Positions 1 to 9,785 of a DNA stretch of 64,000 nucleotides are shown piece after piece. Both the position numbers and the translations under genes were made by a program. The stretch is from Sulfuricurvum sp. GTDB lineage: Bacteria; Campylobacterota; Campylobacteria; Campylobacterales; Sulfurimonadaceae. Location of the stretch: contig NZ_JAQTNN010000004.1 of NCBI RefSeq assembly GCF_028713855.1, forward strand, positions 1 through 64,000, written 5' to 3'. Under the pieces are notes generated by a model. It did not search any database and had not been told where the DNA came from. It saw nothing but the letters and a program-made list of their open reading frames with translations. Positions within the stretch are counted from its first letter, which is position 1; every line of letters begins with the position of its first letter.

Positions 1-344
1 ATCTGTAGATTGTGCATTATTTTTATTTGAATATGAAATGATAGTGTTTTGCACTCATGAGAGGTTAAAATGGTACGTTACTATCATTTTAAATTCAAAT
101 TACTATCATTTTAAAATCGGTTGTACACTTTGAGTATCGATTATTTTCAATCGGATTGAATAATTAATTTAATCATACCATATTTGGTACGAATATTTAT
201 AATAATCGTATTTTTATCTCAAAAATATTTAATATTTTGATTGTGGACATGGATTAATTTGGACATAAAAAATAGACAAAGTGGCTAAACAAGGGGTTTG
301 TATTGGATTTTTTGGATGATTTTGGACTGATATAAACAAGAGGG
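1..344. other. AT-rich intergenic region with short repeats
   Basis: No credible coding region is visible on either strand. The stretch is very AT-rich. It holds a direct repeat TACTATCATTTTAAA at 79-93 and 101-115, exactly 22 bp apart, and the related inverted copy AATGATAGT at 37-45. This arrangement resembles a regulator-binding region, perhaps for a gene to the left of the window, but that gene is not visible. The part from about 120 to 344 shows nothing I can name. Confidence 0.5.
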
Positions 345-428
345 TGGTACCAGTGGCCGGACTCGAACCGGCACATATCGCTATACCGGATTTTGAATCC
401 GGCGTGTCTACCATTTCACCACACTGGC
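345..428 (-). tRNA. tRNA-Leu (CAA anticodon)
   Basis: Read on the minus strand, the acceptor stem GCCAGTG pairs with CACTGGT and the gene ends with an encoded CCA (345-347 on the plus strand). The anticodon stem CCGGA/TCCGG encloses the loop TTCAAAA, giving anticodon CAA, which reads the leucine codon UUG. A long variable arm and a T-loop TTCGAGT are present, as expected for a class II tRNA. The gene is divergent from flgL. Confidence 0.95.
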
Positions 429-447
429 ATGTGTTTGAAGAGGTGAA

Positions 448-453
448 ATTATA
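448..453 (-). promoter_or_regulatory. -10 element of tRNA-Leu
   Basis: The minus strand reads TATAAT, ending 20 bp upstream of the mature tRNA 5' end at 428. Spacing suits a short 5' leader. No convincing -35 element is seen. Confidence 0.6.
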
Positions 454-525
454 GGGAGGCTTTACTTAAAAAGACGTAAAAGTGGTTTTACTAATCCATT
501 TTCTATTTTTGCCGATAATAGAGTA

Positions 526-541
526 TGGAACTTTTATTGCT
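526..541 (+). promoter_or_regulatory. Sigma-54 (RpoN) promoter of flgL
   Basis: The sequence TGGAAC, five bases, then TTGCT matches the sigma-54 consensus TGGCAC-N5-TTGCW with the invariant GG and GC correctly spaced. It lies 35 bp upstream of the flgL start. In Campylobacter and Helicobacter, hook and hook-associated genes of the middle flagellar class use RpoN, so site and gene agree. Confidence 0.8.
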
Positions 542-575
542 TTAATGTATTTAAGCTTGCACAAAAGGATTTGAC

Positions 576-2672
576 GTGAGGATTACATCAGGATCGTATT
601 ACAATAATATATACGGTGAAAATAATAAAATAAATCAACAAATGTTTGATGTCAATAAACAAATTGCGTCAGGCCAAAAAATTCAATATGCCCATGAAGA
701 TCCCGGTGTTTTTATTGATACACTCCGTTTGGACAATGAAATTACAACTTTATCCCAAGTAAAAAGCAGTGCACAAAGCGCCTATAAAATTTCTACCCAA
801 ACAGATACTACGATCGGTGAAATCGTTAAAACGATTGAATCTATGAAAGTCAAACTGATCAATGCCGCCAATGATGTAAACTCTGATGCAAGTACACAAG
901 CTATTGCAAAAGAACTTCGCGGACTCCAAAATCATCTCTTAACTTTGGCGAACACCTCAATAGGAGGTCAATATCTCTTTTCCGGAACCGCCACATCGGT
1001 AAAACCAATCGGGGCGGACGGTACGTATCAAGGAAATGATCAAAATTTGGAAGCTTTTTTAGGCTCAGGTGTTAAACAAAAATACAATATCAGCGGCGAT
1101 CAGCTCTTTTTAGGTGAAGAAAACAAGATCAACCGTACAATAACTTCTAATCTAGCGCAAAAGAGTTTAACAGATCTATATCCGGATATCATGAAAGATA
1201 CGGGAATGACTCGCAGTTCTTCAAAAGATACTTATCTTACAGCTTCGAGTACTATTCGCGATCTGATGGGTGATACCGATACCAATTCAACCAATGATGC
1301 CGCCCGTTCTTCTTATTTTTATCTTCAAGGGACAAGAACCGACGGAACCACGTTCAAATCTAAAATACAGATGAATATGACAGATACTATGGACGATTTG
1401 ACCCATAAAATTGCTCTTGCGTATGATCCGAATCAACTAAATCCGACCACTAATCAAGTAAATGTCAGCCTCAATGCCAACGGTCAAATTGAAATCAGCG
1501 ATAAAAGTGCAGGGTCCAGTAAGCTTGATTTTCATATGGTGGGTGCCGTTGATTTTAGCGGAGCCGGCGGGGCAGATGTAACTGACATTGATAATTTACA
1601 GTCTGGTTCAACTGATTTCGAGACCGCTGCGGTTACTACACCGGGAGTTTATGTTAAAGAATTTACCAAAAGTGGATTTACGACACCAGCCGGAACACTA
1701 AATACCATAGAAGGGATCAATTACGATCGGACGAATTTTGAGCAAAATGGGGCTAAGCTCTTATCCAATATATCTCAAATCGATAAAACCACCAATAACT
1801 ATGCAACCAGTTCAACCAGACTGCTTGATGTGAGCGGAGAAACTACTTTAGATGGAAAGCAGTTCGTTGTCCAAGGAAAAAATGTAGCCGGAACCGCATT
1901 TACTGCCCAAATCAACTTTTCATCAGCCGGATCAACATTTTCACTTGATGGTGGTGTCACAAACTATAATATTTTTACAGCAACAGCTCCTCGTGTTGCG
2001 GTAGATGCAGACCAAATGACATACCAACAGATGATGGATGTTGTCAATATGGCGACATCGGGAACACTTCCGACAGCCAATACATCAGCGGCTTATGATA
2101 CAGCGATAACCGCATCAAATACCCTTTCTTCAACAACACTTGATTATGCCGGACGCATAATATTTGAAGACAAAATAAATCCATCAACGCAAGCATCAAT
2201 TGCAATGTACGATTCCGCTTCAGATACTTATCCGGCAGCCGGATCCACAAGTGGTTCAACATTGCTCTTCAACGCCAACAGCGCCCTAACAGTGAGGGAT
2301 TCAAAAACAGATTTCTTTTCCCAAATCGAAGAAATGATTAAATCGGTTGAAGAAGGGAAAAAGCGTGCTGATGGTTCTGATACCACAGACCCTCGAAATA
2401 TCGGCATCCAAAATTCCATTCAAATGTTAGATGACATGAGTGATCATGTCAGTCGTCTACAAACGGAGGTTGGATCCTATTCACAAGTGCTGCAAGCATC
2501 GTCTGATCGTACAGATATGCTCATAATCAGTACCAAAACACTCCAATCCGATGTTATTGATACTGATGTTGCAGAAGCAACCTTACAAATGCAGCAACTC
2601 AGCCTCAATTATCAGGCGCTTTTATCAAACATCTCAAAAGTTTCTAAACTTTCACTTGTAAATTATTTATAG
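576..2672 (+). CDS. flgL: Flagellar hook-associated protein 3 (hook-filament junction)
   Basis: The 698-residue product is a FlgL-type hook-filament junction protein, exported by the flagellar type III system. The flagellin-like D0/D1 helices are at the two ends: residues about 1-160 begin RITSGSYYNN and include the IASGQKI stretch, and the last 90 residues form a heptad-rich helix ending in SKLSLVNYL. The middle, roughly 190-590, is Ser/Thr/Asp/Gly-rich and would be surface-exposed. The protein is more than twice the enterobacterial length, as is usual for Campylobacterota. The start is GTG, preceded by AAAGGA. A sigma-54 promoter lies just upstream and a terminator follows, so it looks monocistronic. 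Confidence 0.92.
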   Translation: MRITSGSYYNNIYGENNKINQQMFDVNKQIASGQKIQYAHEDPGVFIDTLRLDNEITTLSQVKSSAQSAYKISTQTDTTIGEIVKTIESMKVKLINAANDVNSDASTQAIAKELRGLQNHLLTLANTSIGGQYLFSGTATSVKPIGADGTYQGNDQNLEAFLGSGVKQKYNISGDQLFLGEENKINRTITSNLAQKSLTDLYPDIMKDTGMTRSSSKDTYLTASSTIRDLMGDTDTNSTNDAARSSYFYLQGTRTDGTTFKSKIQMNMTDTMDDLTHKIALAYDPNQLNPTTNQVNVSLNANGQIEISDKSAGSSKLDFHMVGAVDFSGAGGADVTDIDNLQSGSTDFETAAVTTPGVYVKEFTKSGFTTPAGTLNTIEGINYDRTNFEQNGAKLLSNISQIDKTTNNYATSSTRLLDVSGETTLDGKQFVVQGKNVAGTAFTAQINFSSAGSTFSLDGGVTNYNIFTATAPRVAVDADQMTYQQMMDVVNMATSGTLPTANTSAAYDTAITASNTLSSTTLDYAGRIIFEDKINPSTQASIAMYDSASDTYPAAGSTSGSTLLFNANSALTVRDSKTDFFSQIEEMIKSVEEGKKRADGSDTTDPRNIGIQNSIQMLDDMSDHVSRLQTEVGSYSQVLQASSDRTDMLIISTKTLQSDVIDTDVAEATLQMQQLSLNYQALLSNISKVSKLSLVNYL

Positions 2673-2683
2673 CAATCTGCAAT

Positions 2684-2708
2684 AAAAGGGGTTTATATAC
2701 CCTTTTTT
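2684..2708 (+). terminator. Rho-independent terminator of flgL
   Basis: AAAAGGG pairs with CCCTTTT across a nine-base loop and runs into a six-T tract at 2703-2708, 12 bp after the flgL stop codon. Confidence 0.75.
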
Positions 2709-2716
2709 GCTATAAT
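2708..2716 (+). promoter_or_regulatory. Extended -10 promoter of ftsK
   Basis: TGCTATAAT is a perfect extended -10 element. It directly follows the T-tract of the flgL terminator and would start transcription about 30 bp before the proposed ftsK start. Confidence 0.65.
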
Positions 2717-2752
2717 AAAACCACTTTTCATACCTATTTTCAAGGATCTCCT

Positions 2753-4984
2753 ATTTTACGCGATACACTGTTTATAGCCGGTTTCGGTATTTTATTTTAT
2801 TTAGGCATTGCCACTATCATAGGTGATGCATCCATTATTGGTGCCTATGGAGCCTCTTTTGCCCAAACCAATGTATATATTTTCGGCTATGTTGCTTATA
2901 TCTACTTGCTATTATTGATGATTCCGCTTTTTTATTCCTATAAATATGATGGGGAGTTCTATCGTCGTTTTGAATTGGCTGGGATTTTTACCCTTTTGTT
3001 TTTTGCTATGCTCTTTTTTCAAGCCATGGTTGTCGAAGGAGTTTATCGCGGCATATTTGGCGGAACTATTGTTGACTTCTTATCCGTTTATATCGGTACC
3101 TTTGGTTTATGGACATTATGGCTGATGATGGTTACCGTATCGGTTGTATTGGTAATGGAGCAAAGTTTATCCGAACTCGCTCAGCCGCTCAAAGAGTACA
3201 TGGATAAACCGCTTAGCACTCCTAAACCCATCCAAAAAAGAGAATCAGCTCCCGTCCAATCAAAACCGAATCCGGAAACAATATCATATCCGGTCGAAGA
3301 TAATTATGAAAATACCTACACCTCTTTTGAAGAAATACCTTCGGAAACATCTGTAGAATACACCCCGTCAGTACCAATGCAGATGTCACCAGAACCGGCT
3401 TTCGAGGTAGAAACATCCATTAGCATCGAGACTGCCCCAAAAGAGTCAACAATTCTCAGTATGGCAAAAAAAGTCAAAGAATCCAAGAAGCATGCTCTTG
3501 TTGTCGATGAGCTTGAGGAGAACAAAATCCTTTTGGACCAAATCGATAAAGGGATCAGTGAAAAACCAAAAAACTTTAAACTTCCTCCTGTCGATTTCTT
3601 CCAAAATCCTCCGAAAAAACAGACGTTGGTCGATGAAGCCGAACTTGATGACAAAATTCGTGATCTCATCGAAAAATTGGGTCACTTTAATATCGACGGG
3701 GATGTTGTACGTACTTATGCAGGTCCTGTTGTCTCAACATTTGAATTTAAACCGGCCGCCAATATCAAAGTGTCTAAGATTTTAGGATTGCAAGATGACC
3801 TTGCTATGGCATTACGAGCTCAAACAATCCGTATTCAAGCCCCTATTCCGGGTAAAGATGTCGTAGGGATAGAAATACCTAATAAAACAGTCGAAACGAT
3901 CTATCTCCGCGAAATGCTGGAAAGCAAACTTTTCCAAGAAGCGGCCTCTCCGCTCACTCTTATTTTAGGAAAAGATATTGTCGGTAAACCGTTTATTACC
4001 GATCTTAAAAAACTCCCTCATCTCCTAATCGCAGGTACAACAGGGAGCGGTAAAAGTGTCGGTATCAACTCGATGATTTTGAGCCTGCTCTACAAAAACT
4101 CGCCTGATCAACTCAGACTGCTAATGATCGATCCAAAGATGCTTGAATTTTCGATTTATAATGATATTCCCCATCTTCTGACCCCTGTTATCACCAAACC
4201 AAAAGAAGCGATATCTGCCCTAAACAATATGGTATATGAGATGGAACGCCGTTATCAGTTAATGAGTGAGACACGTACCAAAAATATTGAGAACTACAAC
4301 GAAAAAGCGAAAAGCGAAAAACGCGATCCCCTCCCCTATATTGTTGTCATAATCGATGAGTTGGCCGATCTTATGATGACCAGCGGTAAAGATGTCGAAT
4401 ATTCGATTGCCCGTTTAGCTCAAATGGCACGTGCCAGCGGTATCCACTTGATCGTAGCAACACAGCGCCCGAGTGTCGATGTCGTAACAGGTCTTATCAA
4501 AGCCAATCTTCCGTCCCGTATCAGTTATAAAGTTGGACAGAAAATCGATAGTAAAATCATTCTTGACGGAATGGGTGCCGAATCACTCCTCGGAAGAGGA
4601 GATATGTTGTTCACCCCTCCGGGGATGAGCGGGCTTGTACGTCTCCATGCTCCATGGAGTACGGAAGTTGAAATCGAAAAAGTAGTTGATTTTCTCAAAG
4701 CTCAGCGTGAGCCCGAATACGACCGCAAATTTTTACGCGATAAAGAAGATATTCCTAAATCCGAAGGTGGTAACGGAAACGATGAAGAGGTAGATGAACT
4801 CTATGAGGAAGCTAGAAATATCATTCTCAGTGAGCAAAAAACCTCTATCAGTTATCTACAGCGGCGTCTTCAAATCGGGTACAACCGTTCTGCCCGTCTC
4901 ATCGAACAGCTAGAAAATAATGGTGTTCTCTCTTCTCCCAATGCCAAAGGCAACCGCGATATCATCGTAAACGATCCTTTTTAA
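2753..4984 (+). CDS. ftsK: DNA translocase FtsK
   Basis: FtsK is the septal, ATP-driven DNA pump that clears chromosome ends at division. Residues 1-150 hold about four membrane helices; a Pro/Glu-rich linker follows (about 150-290), then the RecA-like motor with Walker A GTTGSGKS and Walker B VVIIDELADLMM, and a C-terminal winged-helix gamma domain (YLQRRLQIGYNRSARLIEQLE). The first ATG in frame is at 2906, inside the membrane domain, so the true start must be upstream. No ATG, GTG or TTG exists there in frame. The ATT at 2753, six bases after a strong AAGGA (2742-2746), is the best candidate and gives 743 residues. CTG at 2768 is an alternative. XerH, the usual FtsK partner, is encoded at 15789. 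Confidence 0.88.
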   Translation: MLRDTLFIAGFGILFYLGIATIIGDASIIGAYGASFAQTNVYIFGYVAYIYLLLLMIPLFYSYKYDGEFYRRFELAGIFTLLFFAMLFFQAMVVEGVYRGIFGGTIVDFLSVYIGTFGLWTLWLMMVTVSVVLVMEQSLSELAQPLKEYMDKPLSTPKPIQKRESAPVQSKPNPETISYPVEDNYENTYTSFEEIPSETSVEYTPSVPMQMSPEPAFEVETSISIETAPKESTILSMAKKVKESKKHALVVDELEENKILLDQIDKGISEKPKNFKLPPVDFFQNPPKKQTLVDEAELDDKIRDLIEKLGHFNIDGDVVRTYAGPVVSTFEFKPAANIKVSKILGLQDDLAMALRAQTIRIQAPIPGKDVVGIEIPNKTVETIYLREMLESKLFQEAASPLTLILGKDIVGKPFITDLKKLPHLLIAGTTGSGKSVGINSMILSLLYKNSPDQLRLLMIDPKMLEFSIYNDIPHLLTPVITKPKEAISALNNMVYEMERRYQLMSETRTKNIENYNEKAKSEKRDPLPYIVVIIDELADLMMTSGKDVEYSIARLAQMARASGIHLIVATQRPSVDVVTGLIKANLPSRISYKVGQKIDSKIILDGMGAESLLGRGDMLFTPPGMSGLVRLHAPWSTEVEIEKVVDFLKAQREPEYDRKFLRDKEDIPKSEGGNGNDEEVDELYEEARNIILSEQKTSISYLQRRLQIGYNRSARLIEQLENNGVLSSPNAKGNRDIIVNDPF

Positions 4985-5014
4985 TTCTCCTTTCGGAGAA
5001 TCTTCCTATTTTTT
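4984..5014 (+). terminator. Terminator-like hairpin after ftsK
   Basis: ATTCTCC pairs with GGAGAAT around a TTTC tetraloop, overlapping the ftsK stop codon. A T-rich tract (5009-5014) follows after a short gap. Confidence 0.55.
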
Positions 5015-5170
5015 CTCAATTTGTAACGCTTTTACCTATACTATGTACTTCATTCTTTTTTATTGCACTATCCAAAAATAATTAATGTTACATTTATACA
5101 CATTTTTAGACTCTTTAATTAAAACAAATGAGTATTTTTGTAACACTATGTCAAAACTGTTTTTTTGTTC

Positions 5171-5179
5171 TGATATAAT
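5171..5179 (+). promoter_or_regulatory. Extended -10 promoter of acnB
   Basis: TGATATAAT lies 31 bp upstream of the acnB ATG. Upstream are T-runs typical of Campylobacterota sigma-70 promoters, which have poorly conserved -35 boxes. An AGGAG ribosome-binding site precedes the ATG. Confidence 0.65.
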
Positions 5180-5209
5180 CATTCAAAATTAATATGCACA
5201 GGAGTCACT

Positions 5210-7819
5210 ATGGCTTTTATGGACGAATACAAAGCACACGTAGCGGAACGCGCAGCACAGGGAATCCCTCCATTTCCTCTTACAAAAGAGCAAGTTACCG
5301 AGTTAGTAGCACTTATTAGCACGACAAGTTCTAAAGACGGTGAATTGGTTGAGATGTTGGCAGAGCGCGTCAATCCGGGTGTTGATGATGGCGCATACGT
5401 TAAAGCGGCATTTTTGCACCAAGTCGTCCAAGGGGAAGTAAAAGCATTCTTGGCAGACAACAGCGATATTAACAGTGACGATCACAAAAAAGCGGCAATC
5501 AAAATCCTAGGTAAAATGGTAGGCGGTTACAATGTTAAACCTCTTATCAATGCATTAAGCAACGATTCTATCGCAAACGAAGCGGCACATGAACTCAAAC
5601 ATACCCTTTTGGTATACGATGCGTTCAATGATATTGTTGAGCTTTCAAAAACCAATAAATATGCGAAAGAAGTTTTACAATCATGGGCCGATGCAGAATG
5701 GTTCACTAGCAAAAAAACATTGGCAGAAAAATTCAGTGTCGTTGTTTTCAAATTCCCGGGTGAAACCAATACTGATGACCTCTCTCCTGCGAGCGCGGCA
5801 TTTACCCGTTCTGATATCCCGCTTCATGCCACAACAATGTTGAGCGCTAAAATGCCTGAAGGTATCGCTAAAATCGCTGAACTCAAAGAAAAAGGGATGC
5901 AAATCGCTTATGTCGGCGACGTTGTAGGGACAGGTTCTAGCCGTAAATCAGCAGCGAACTCCGTTCAATGGCACATGGGTGATGATATCCCTGGTATCCC
6001 GAACAAACGTACGGGTGGAGTTGTTATCGGTAGCATCATCGCTCCGATCTTCTTTGCAACGTGTGAAGATTCAGGTGCACTCCCTATCGAAGCAGATGTA
6101 TCTCAAATGGAAACAGGCGATGTACTCGATATCGATACAAAAGCGGGAACCATCACTAAAAACGGTGCTGTTATCGCTAATTTTAGCCTTCGTCCAAATA
6201 CGATCGAAGACGAAGTACGTGCCGGTGGACGTATCCCTCTTATCATTGGTCGCGGATTGACGGCAAAAGCACGTACTGCGCTTGGCATGGAGCCGGCAAC
6301 TATTTTCGCAACTCCTATCCAACCAGCCGATACCGGCAAAGGATACACCCTTGCACAAAAAATGGTAGGTAAAGCATGTGGTATGGAGGGTGTACGCCCC
6401 GGTATGTACTGTGAGCCTATCACAAGCACTGTAGGAAGCCAAGATACCACTGGACCGATGACACGTGATGAGATCAAAGAACTCTCTGCTCTTGGATTCT
6501 CAGCGGATTTCGTTCTTCAGTCGTTCTGTCATACAGCGGCATACCCAAAACCGTCTGACGTAAAATTACACGCAACGCTTCCGGCATTCATCAGCTCACG
6601 CAGCGGTGTTGCTCTTCGTCCTGCAGATGGTGTTATCCACTCATGGTTGAACCGTATGGTTCTTCCTGATACTGTAGGAACAGGTGGCGATAGCCATACT
6701 CGTTTCCCAATCGGTGTGAGTTTCCCTGCAGGTTCAGGTCTTGTAGCATTTGCAGGTGTTACAGGCGCTATGCCTCTTGAGATGCCGGAATCAGTTTTGG
6801 TACGTTTCAAAGGTGAAATGCAACCGGGTATTACACTACGTGACTTGGTTAATGCGATCCCGTATTATGCGATCAAAGCGGGTCTTTTGACCGTTGAGAA
6901 AAAAGGTAAGAAAAACATCTTCAACGGACGTGTGTTGGAGATCGAAGGTCTTCCAAATATGAAAGTAGAACAAGCGTTTGAACTTTCCGATGCATCGGCT
7001 GAGCGTTCTGCGGCGGCATGTACCGTTCGTCTTAACAAAGAACCGGTCATCGAATACCTAAAATCGAACGTCACGTTGATCGAAGCAATGGTTGCTGATG
7101 GGTATGAGGATGCTCGTACTCTTCAACGCCGTGCAGACAAAATGAAAGAGTGGTTGGCCGCTCCGTCATTGATGGAACCGGATGCAGACGCAGAGTATGC
7201 AGCGATCATCGAAATCGATCTTAACGACGTTAAAGAACCGATCCTTGCATGTCCGAACGATCCTGACAATGTTAAATTGCTCAGTGAAGTTGCAGGTACT
7301 GAAATCAACGAAGTATTCCTCGGCAGCTGTATGACCAACATCGGACATTATCGTGCGGCGGGTGAAGTAATGCGCGGCGAAGGCAAAATCGCCGTTGAAA
7401 AATTCTGGATCGTACCGCCGACCCGTATGGATGAGCAACAACTCATCAACGAAGGGTACTACGACGTGTATAAAGCGATCGCGGCACAAACCGAAGTTCC
7501 GGGATGTTCACTCTGTATGGGTAACCAAGCGAGTTCACGCGAGGGTTCAACCGTGTTCTCAACCTCTACCCGTAACTTCGACAACCGTTTAGGGAAAGGG
7601 ACTCAAGTATACCTCGGTTCTGCTGAGCTTGCTTCGGTGTGTGCTAAACTCGGGCGTATCCCAACAGTAGCTGAATACATGAGTATCGTTCCTGAAAAAT
7701 TGGCTGGAAAAGCGGATCAAGTATATAAATATCTCAACTTTAATGAGATTGCTTCATACTCACTTCAAGCACGTAACGTAGCTGAAGAAAAATACGGCGT
7801 CACGATTAAAGCGGTATAA
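5210..7819 (+). CDS. acnB: Aconitate hydratase B (bifunctional aconitase / 2-methylisocitrate dehydratase)
   Basis: The 869-residue protein interconverts citrate and isocitrate, a step of the oxidative and the reductive TCA cycle, in the cytoplasm. It has the AcnB order: an N-terminal HEAT-like helical domain (about 1-160), the swivelling domain next (around [13 protein letters not shown]), and the catalytic [4Fe-4S] domains last. Cluster cysteines are visible in GSCMTN (about 706) and GCSLCMGNQ (about 766 and 769), and the substrate motif [13 protein letters not shown] is present. Length matches the E. coli enzyme. It has its own promoter and terminator and stands alone. Codon usage is regular, as in a highly expressed gene. 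Confidence 0.96.
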   Translation: MAFMDEYKAHVAERAAQGIPPFPLTKEQVTELVALISTTSSKDGELVEMLAERVNPGVDDGAYVKAAFLHQVVQGEVKAFLADNSDINSDDHKKAAIKILGKMVGGYNVKPLINALSNDSIANEAAHELKHTLLVYDAFNDIVELSKTNKYAKEVLQSWADAEWFTSKKTLAEKFSVVVFKFPGETNTDDLSPASAAFTRSDIPLHATTMLSAKMPEGIAKIAELKEKGMQIAYVGDVVGTGSSRKSAANSVQWHMGDDIPGIPNKRTGGVVIGSIIAPIFFATCEDSGALPIEADVSQMETGDVLDIDTKAGTITKNGAVIANFSLRPNTIEDEVRAGGRIPLIIGRGLTAKARTALGMEPATIFATPIQPADTGKGYTLAQKMVGKACGMEGVRPGMYCEPITSTVGSQDTTGPMTRDEIKELSALGFSADFVLQSFCHTAAYPKPSDVKLHATLPAFISSRSGVALRPADGVIHSWLNRMVLPDTVGTGGDSHTRFPIGVSFPAGSGLVAFAGVTGAMPLEMPESVLVRFKGEMQPGITLRDLVNAIPYYAIKAGLLTVEKKGKKNIFNGRVLEIEGLPNMKVEQAFELSDASAERSAAACTVRLNKEPVIEYLKSNVTLIEAMVADGYEDARTLQRRADKMKEWLAAPSLMEPDADAEYAAIIEIDLNDVKEPILACPNDPDNVKLLSEVAGTEINEVFLGSCMTNIGHYRAAGEVMRGEGKIAVEKFWIVPPTRMDEQQLINEGYYDVYKAIAAQTEVPGCSLCMGNQASSREGSTVFSTSTRNFDNRLGKGTQVYLGSAELASVCAKLGRIPTVAEYMSIVPEKLAGKADQVYKYLNFNEIASYSLQARNVAEEKYGVTIKAV

Positions 7820-7831
7820 TCAACCCTTCTC

Positions 7832-7855
7832 AAAGCCCCTCCTCTGTGGGGTTTC
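7832..7855 (+). terminator. Terminator of acnB
   Basis: AAAGCCCC pairs with GGGGTTT (one G-T pair) around an eight-base loop, 12 bp after the acnB stop; a short T-run forms the tail. Confidence 0.55.
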
Positions 7856-7864
7856 CTCCATCTA

Positions 7865-7873
7865 TGCTATAAT
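7865..7873 (+). promoter_or_regulatory. Extended -10 promoter of dbpA
   Basis: TGCTATAAT lies 27 bp before the dbpA ATG. It is the same extended -10 form as in front of ftsK. Confidence 0.6.
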
Positions 7874-7900
7874 CCCGTATCTATATTACAAAGCGACACA

Positions 7901-9253
7901 ATGTCCTCATTCGACTCCTTAGCGTTACGCGCACCTTTGAAAGAGGCATTAAAACGCCTTGAATTCATCACAATGACCCCGATTCAGTCCACTTCTCTTC
8001 CTATCATTTTAGAGAAAAAAGATTGTATTGCCCAAGCAGCAACCGGAAGCGGAAAAACCTTGGCTTTTGGCTTGGGAGTTTTGAATCCGATTAACCCAAA
8101 ATCATTCGGTATCCAATCCCTTATCCTCTGCCCTACCCGCGAACTTGCCGAACAAGTGGCAAAAGTACTCCGATCATTGGCTTCTGAAATCGGCAATATC
8201 AAAATTCTTACCCTCTGCGGCGGTGTTCCGATGCGTGGACAACTCCACTCCCTCAAACACGGGGCCCACATCATCGTCGGTACTCCGGGGCGTGTTTTAA
8301 AACTTCTCCAAATGGATGCTTTCGATACGGCACAAATACAAACTGTGGTTTTGGACGAAGCCGATCAAATGATCGATATGGGATTTATCGAAGATATTAC
8401 CTCAATTTTGGGCTTTACTCCCCCATCACGCCAAACTCTCCTTTTTTCCGCTACATTTCCCGATTCGATTCAAACGATCACTTCGGAGTTTATGAAAGAT
8501 CCGGTTATGCTTCAAACCGCACATACGGTCAGTAAACCGAAAATCGAAGAAATAGCCTATCTGTGTAACGATAAACTCCCCGCAATCGCAAAAGTGCTCC
8601 ATCTTCACGGAATTACCAATACGATCATTTTCTGTAATACGAAAGTGGATGCAAATGCTTTGTGTGACGATCTTAACCGTATAGGAATACATGTTCTAAC
8701 ACTGCATGGAGATATGGAACAGTTTGACCGAAACGAAGCGATCATCCAGTTTCGTAACTTAAGTGCCCCTATTCTTGTTGCTACCGATGTCGCGGGACGT
8801 GGAATCGATATTGAAGGTCTTGACGCCATTATTAATTATGAAGTGCCGATTCAAAATGAGCGATATACCCATCGTATCGGTAGAACCGGACGTGCCGGGA
8901 AAAACGGCATTGCCATTACACTCGTCAATCACTTCCAATATGAACGATTCTTAGAGTTAAAACGCCCTGTCACACCTATCGATCTACCCGACATTCGAGA
9001 AAGATTTTCCATTGAAACTTTGATGCGTACTATCTGTATTGACGCAGGGAAAAAAGAGAAACTTCGAGCAGGTGACATTGTCGGAGCACTTATCAATGAA
9101 TGTGGCTTAACGCAAGAAGAAATTGGTAAAATCGATCAGCTTGATCATCTCAGCTATGTTGCGATTCCACGTAAGAAAGCGGAAAATATTTATCAAAAAT
9201 TTGTCAGTCGTCCGATAAAAGGGAAAACATTCAGGAAATGGCTGTTAGACTAA
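7901..9253 (+). CDS. dbpA: ATP-dependent RNA helicase DbpA
   Basis: This 450-residue DEAD-box helicase should act in 50S ribosomal subunit maturation. Motifs in order are the Q motif around TPIQ, Walker A AATGSGKT (46-53), PTRELAEQ, VLDEADQMIDMGF, SAT, DVAGRGID and HRIGRTGRAG. The C-terminal 70 residues (AGDIVGALINECGLTQEEIGKI) match the DbpA RNA-binding domain that in E. coli recognises 23S rRNA hairpin 92; this separates it from the RhlE-type helicase at 59321. No clear Shine-Dalgarno sequence is seen before the ATG. The gene is followed by the PAS/MCP pair. Confidence 0.92.
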   Translation: MSSFDSLALRAPLKEALKRLEFITMTPIQSTSLPIILEKKDCIAQAATGSGKTLAFGLGVLNPINPKSFGIQSLILCPTRELAEQVAKVLRSLASEIGNIKILTLCGGVPMRGQLHSLKHGAHIIVGTPGRVLKLLQMDAFDTAQIQTVVLDEADQMIDMGFIEDITSILGFTPPSRQTLLFSATFPDSIQTITSEFMKDPVMLQTAHTVSKPKIEEIAYLCNDKLPAIAKVLHLHGITNTIIFCNTKVDANALCDDLNRIGIHVLTLHGDMEQFDRNEAIIQFRNLSAPILVATDVAGRGIDIEGLDAIINYEVPIQNERYTHRIGRTGRAGKNGIAITLVNHFQYERFLELKRPVTPIDLPDIRERFSIETLMRTICIDAGKKEKLRAGDIVGALINECGLTQEEIGKIDQLDHLSYVAIPRKKAENIYQKFVSRPIKGKTFRKWLLD

Positions 9254-9296
9254 CATAAACGGTTTCTAATATATTTTTTGCAGAAAGGGGATGTTT

Positions 9297-9785
9297 ATGT
9301 CCAACCAAGAGTTAACATTCGGAGAGGAAGATTTTATCGTCTCCAAGACCGATCTAAACGGTAAAATTACGTATGGAAATTCCCTCTTTATCCAAATGTC
9401 CGGGTATAGTGAACTTGAACTCATTGATCAGCCCCATAATATATTGCGCCATGAAGATATGCCCGGAATTGTTTTTAAACTCCTTTGGAATCGGATTAAA
9501 GAAGGAAAAGAAATTTTTGCGTATGTTAAGAACAAGACAAAAGGGGGAGACTTTTATTGGGTATTTGCCCATGTTACCCCCTCATTCGATACTAATCGAG
9601 CAATCAGCAGTTATCACTCAGTGCGCAGAAAACCCTCTGAAAAAGCACTCAATGTTATCAAACCTTTTTATGCTACCTTACTCCAAAAAGAGCGTCAGGG
9701 TGGAATTTCGGCATCTGAAGCAGCACTGAACCAATTCTTACAAGACAAAGGAATGTCATACGATGAATTTATCCTCACTCTCTAA
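9297..9785 (+). CDS. PAS-domain protein, Aer-like sensor subunit
   Basis: The product (162 residues) is a single soluble PAS domain with the Aer-type opening [39 protein letters not shown], a flavin- or haem-binding redox fold in the Aer family, followed by a short helical tail. No membrane segment or kinase domain is present. The start at 9297 is preferred over the ATG at 9291 because AAGGGG (9285-9290) abuts the latter and is correctly spaced for the former. The end overlaps the next MCP gene by 23 bp, so the two are translationally coupled. I infer a two-protein aerotaxis or energy-taxis receptor. The ligand is unknown. Confidence 0.82.
   Translation: MSNQELTFGEEDFIVSKTDLNGKITYGNSLFIQMSGYSELELIDQPHNILRHEDMPGIVFKLLWNRIKEGKEIFAYVKNKTKGGDFYWVFAHVTPSFDTNRAISSYHSVRRKPSEKALNVIKPFYATLLQKERQGGISASEAALNQFLQDKGMSYDEFILTL

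Noticed and set aside
229-414. 61-residue frame on the minus strand near the left edge
   Set aside because: It overlaps the tRNA-Leu gene on the same strand and has no ribosome-binding site or recognisable features.
3316-3785. Several frames of 64-117 residues inside ftsK
   Set aside because: They lie over the low-complexity linker and motor of ftsK, have serine/phenylalanine-rich antisense composition and no start signals.
6071-7489. Long antisense frames of 107-124 residues in acnB
   Set aside because: They mirror strong codon bias of acnB on the other strand; their compositions are not protein-like.
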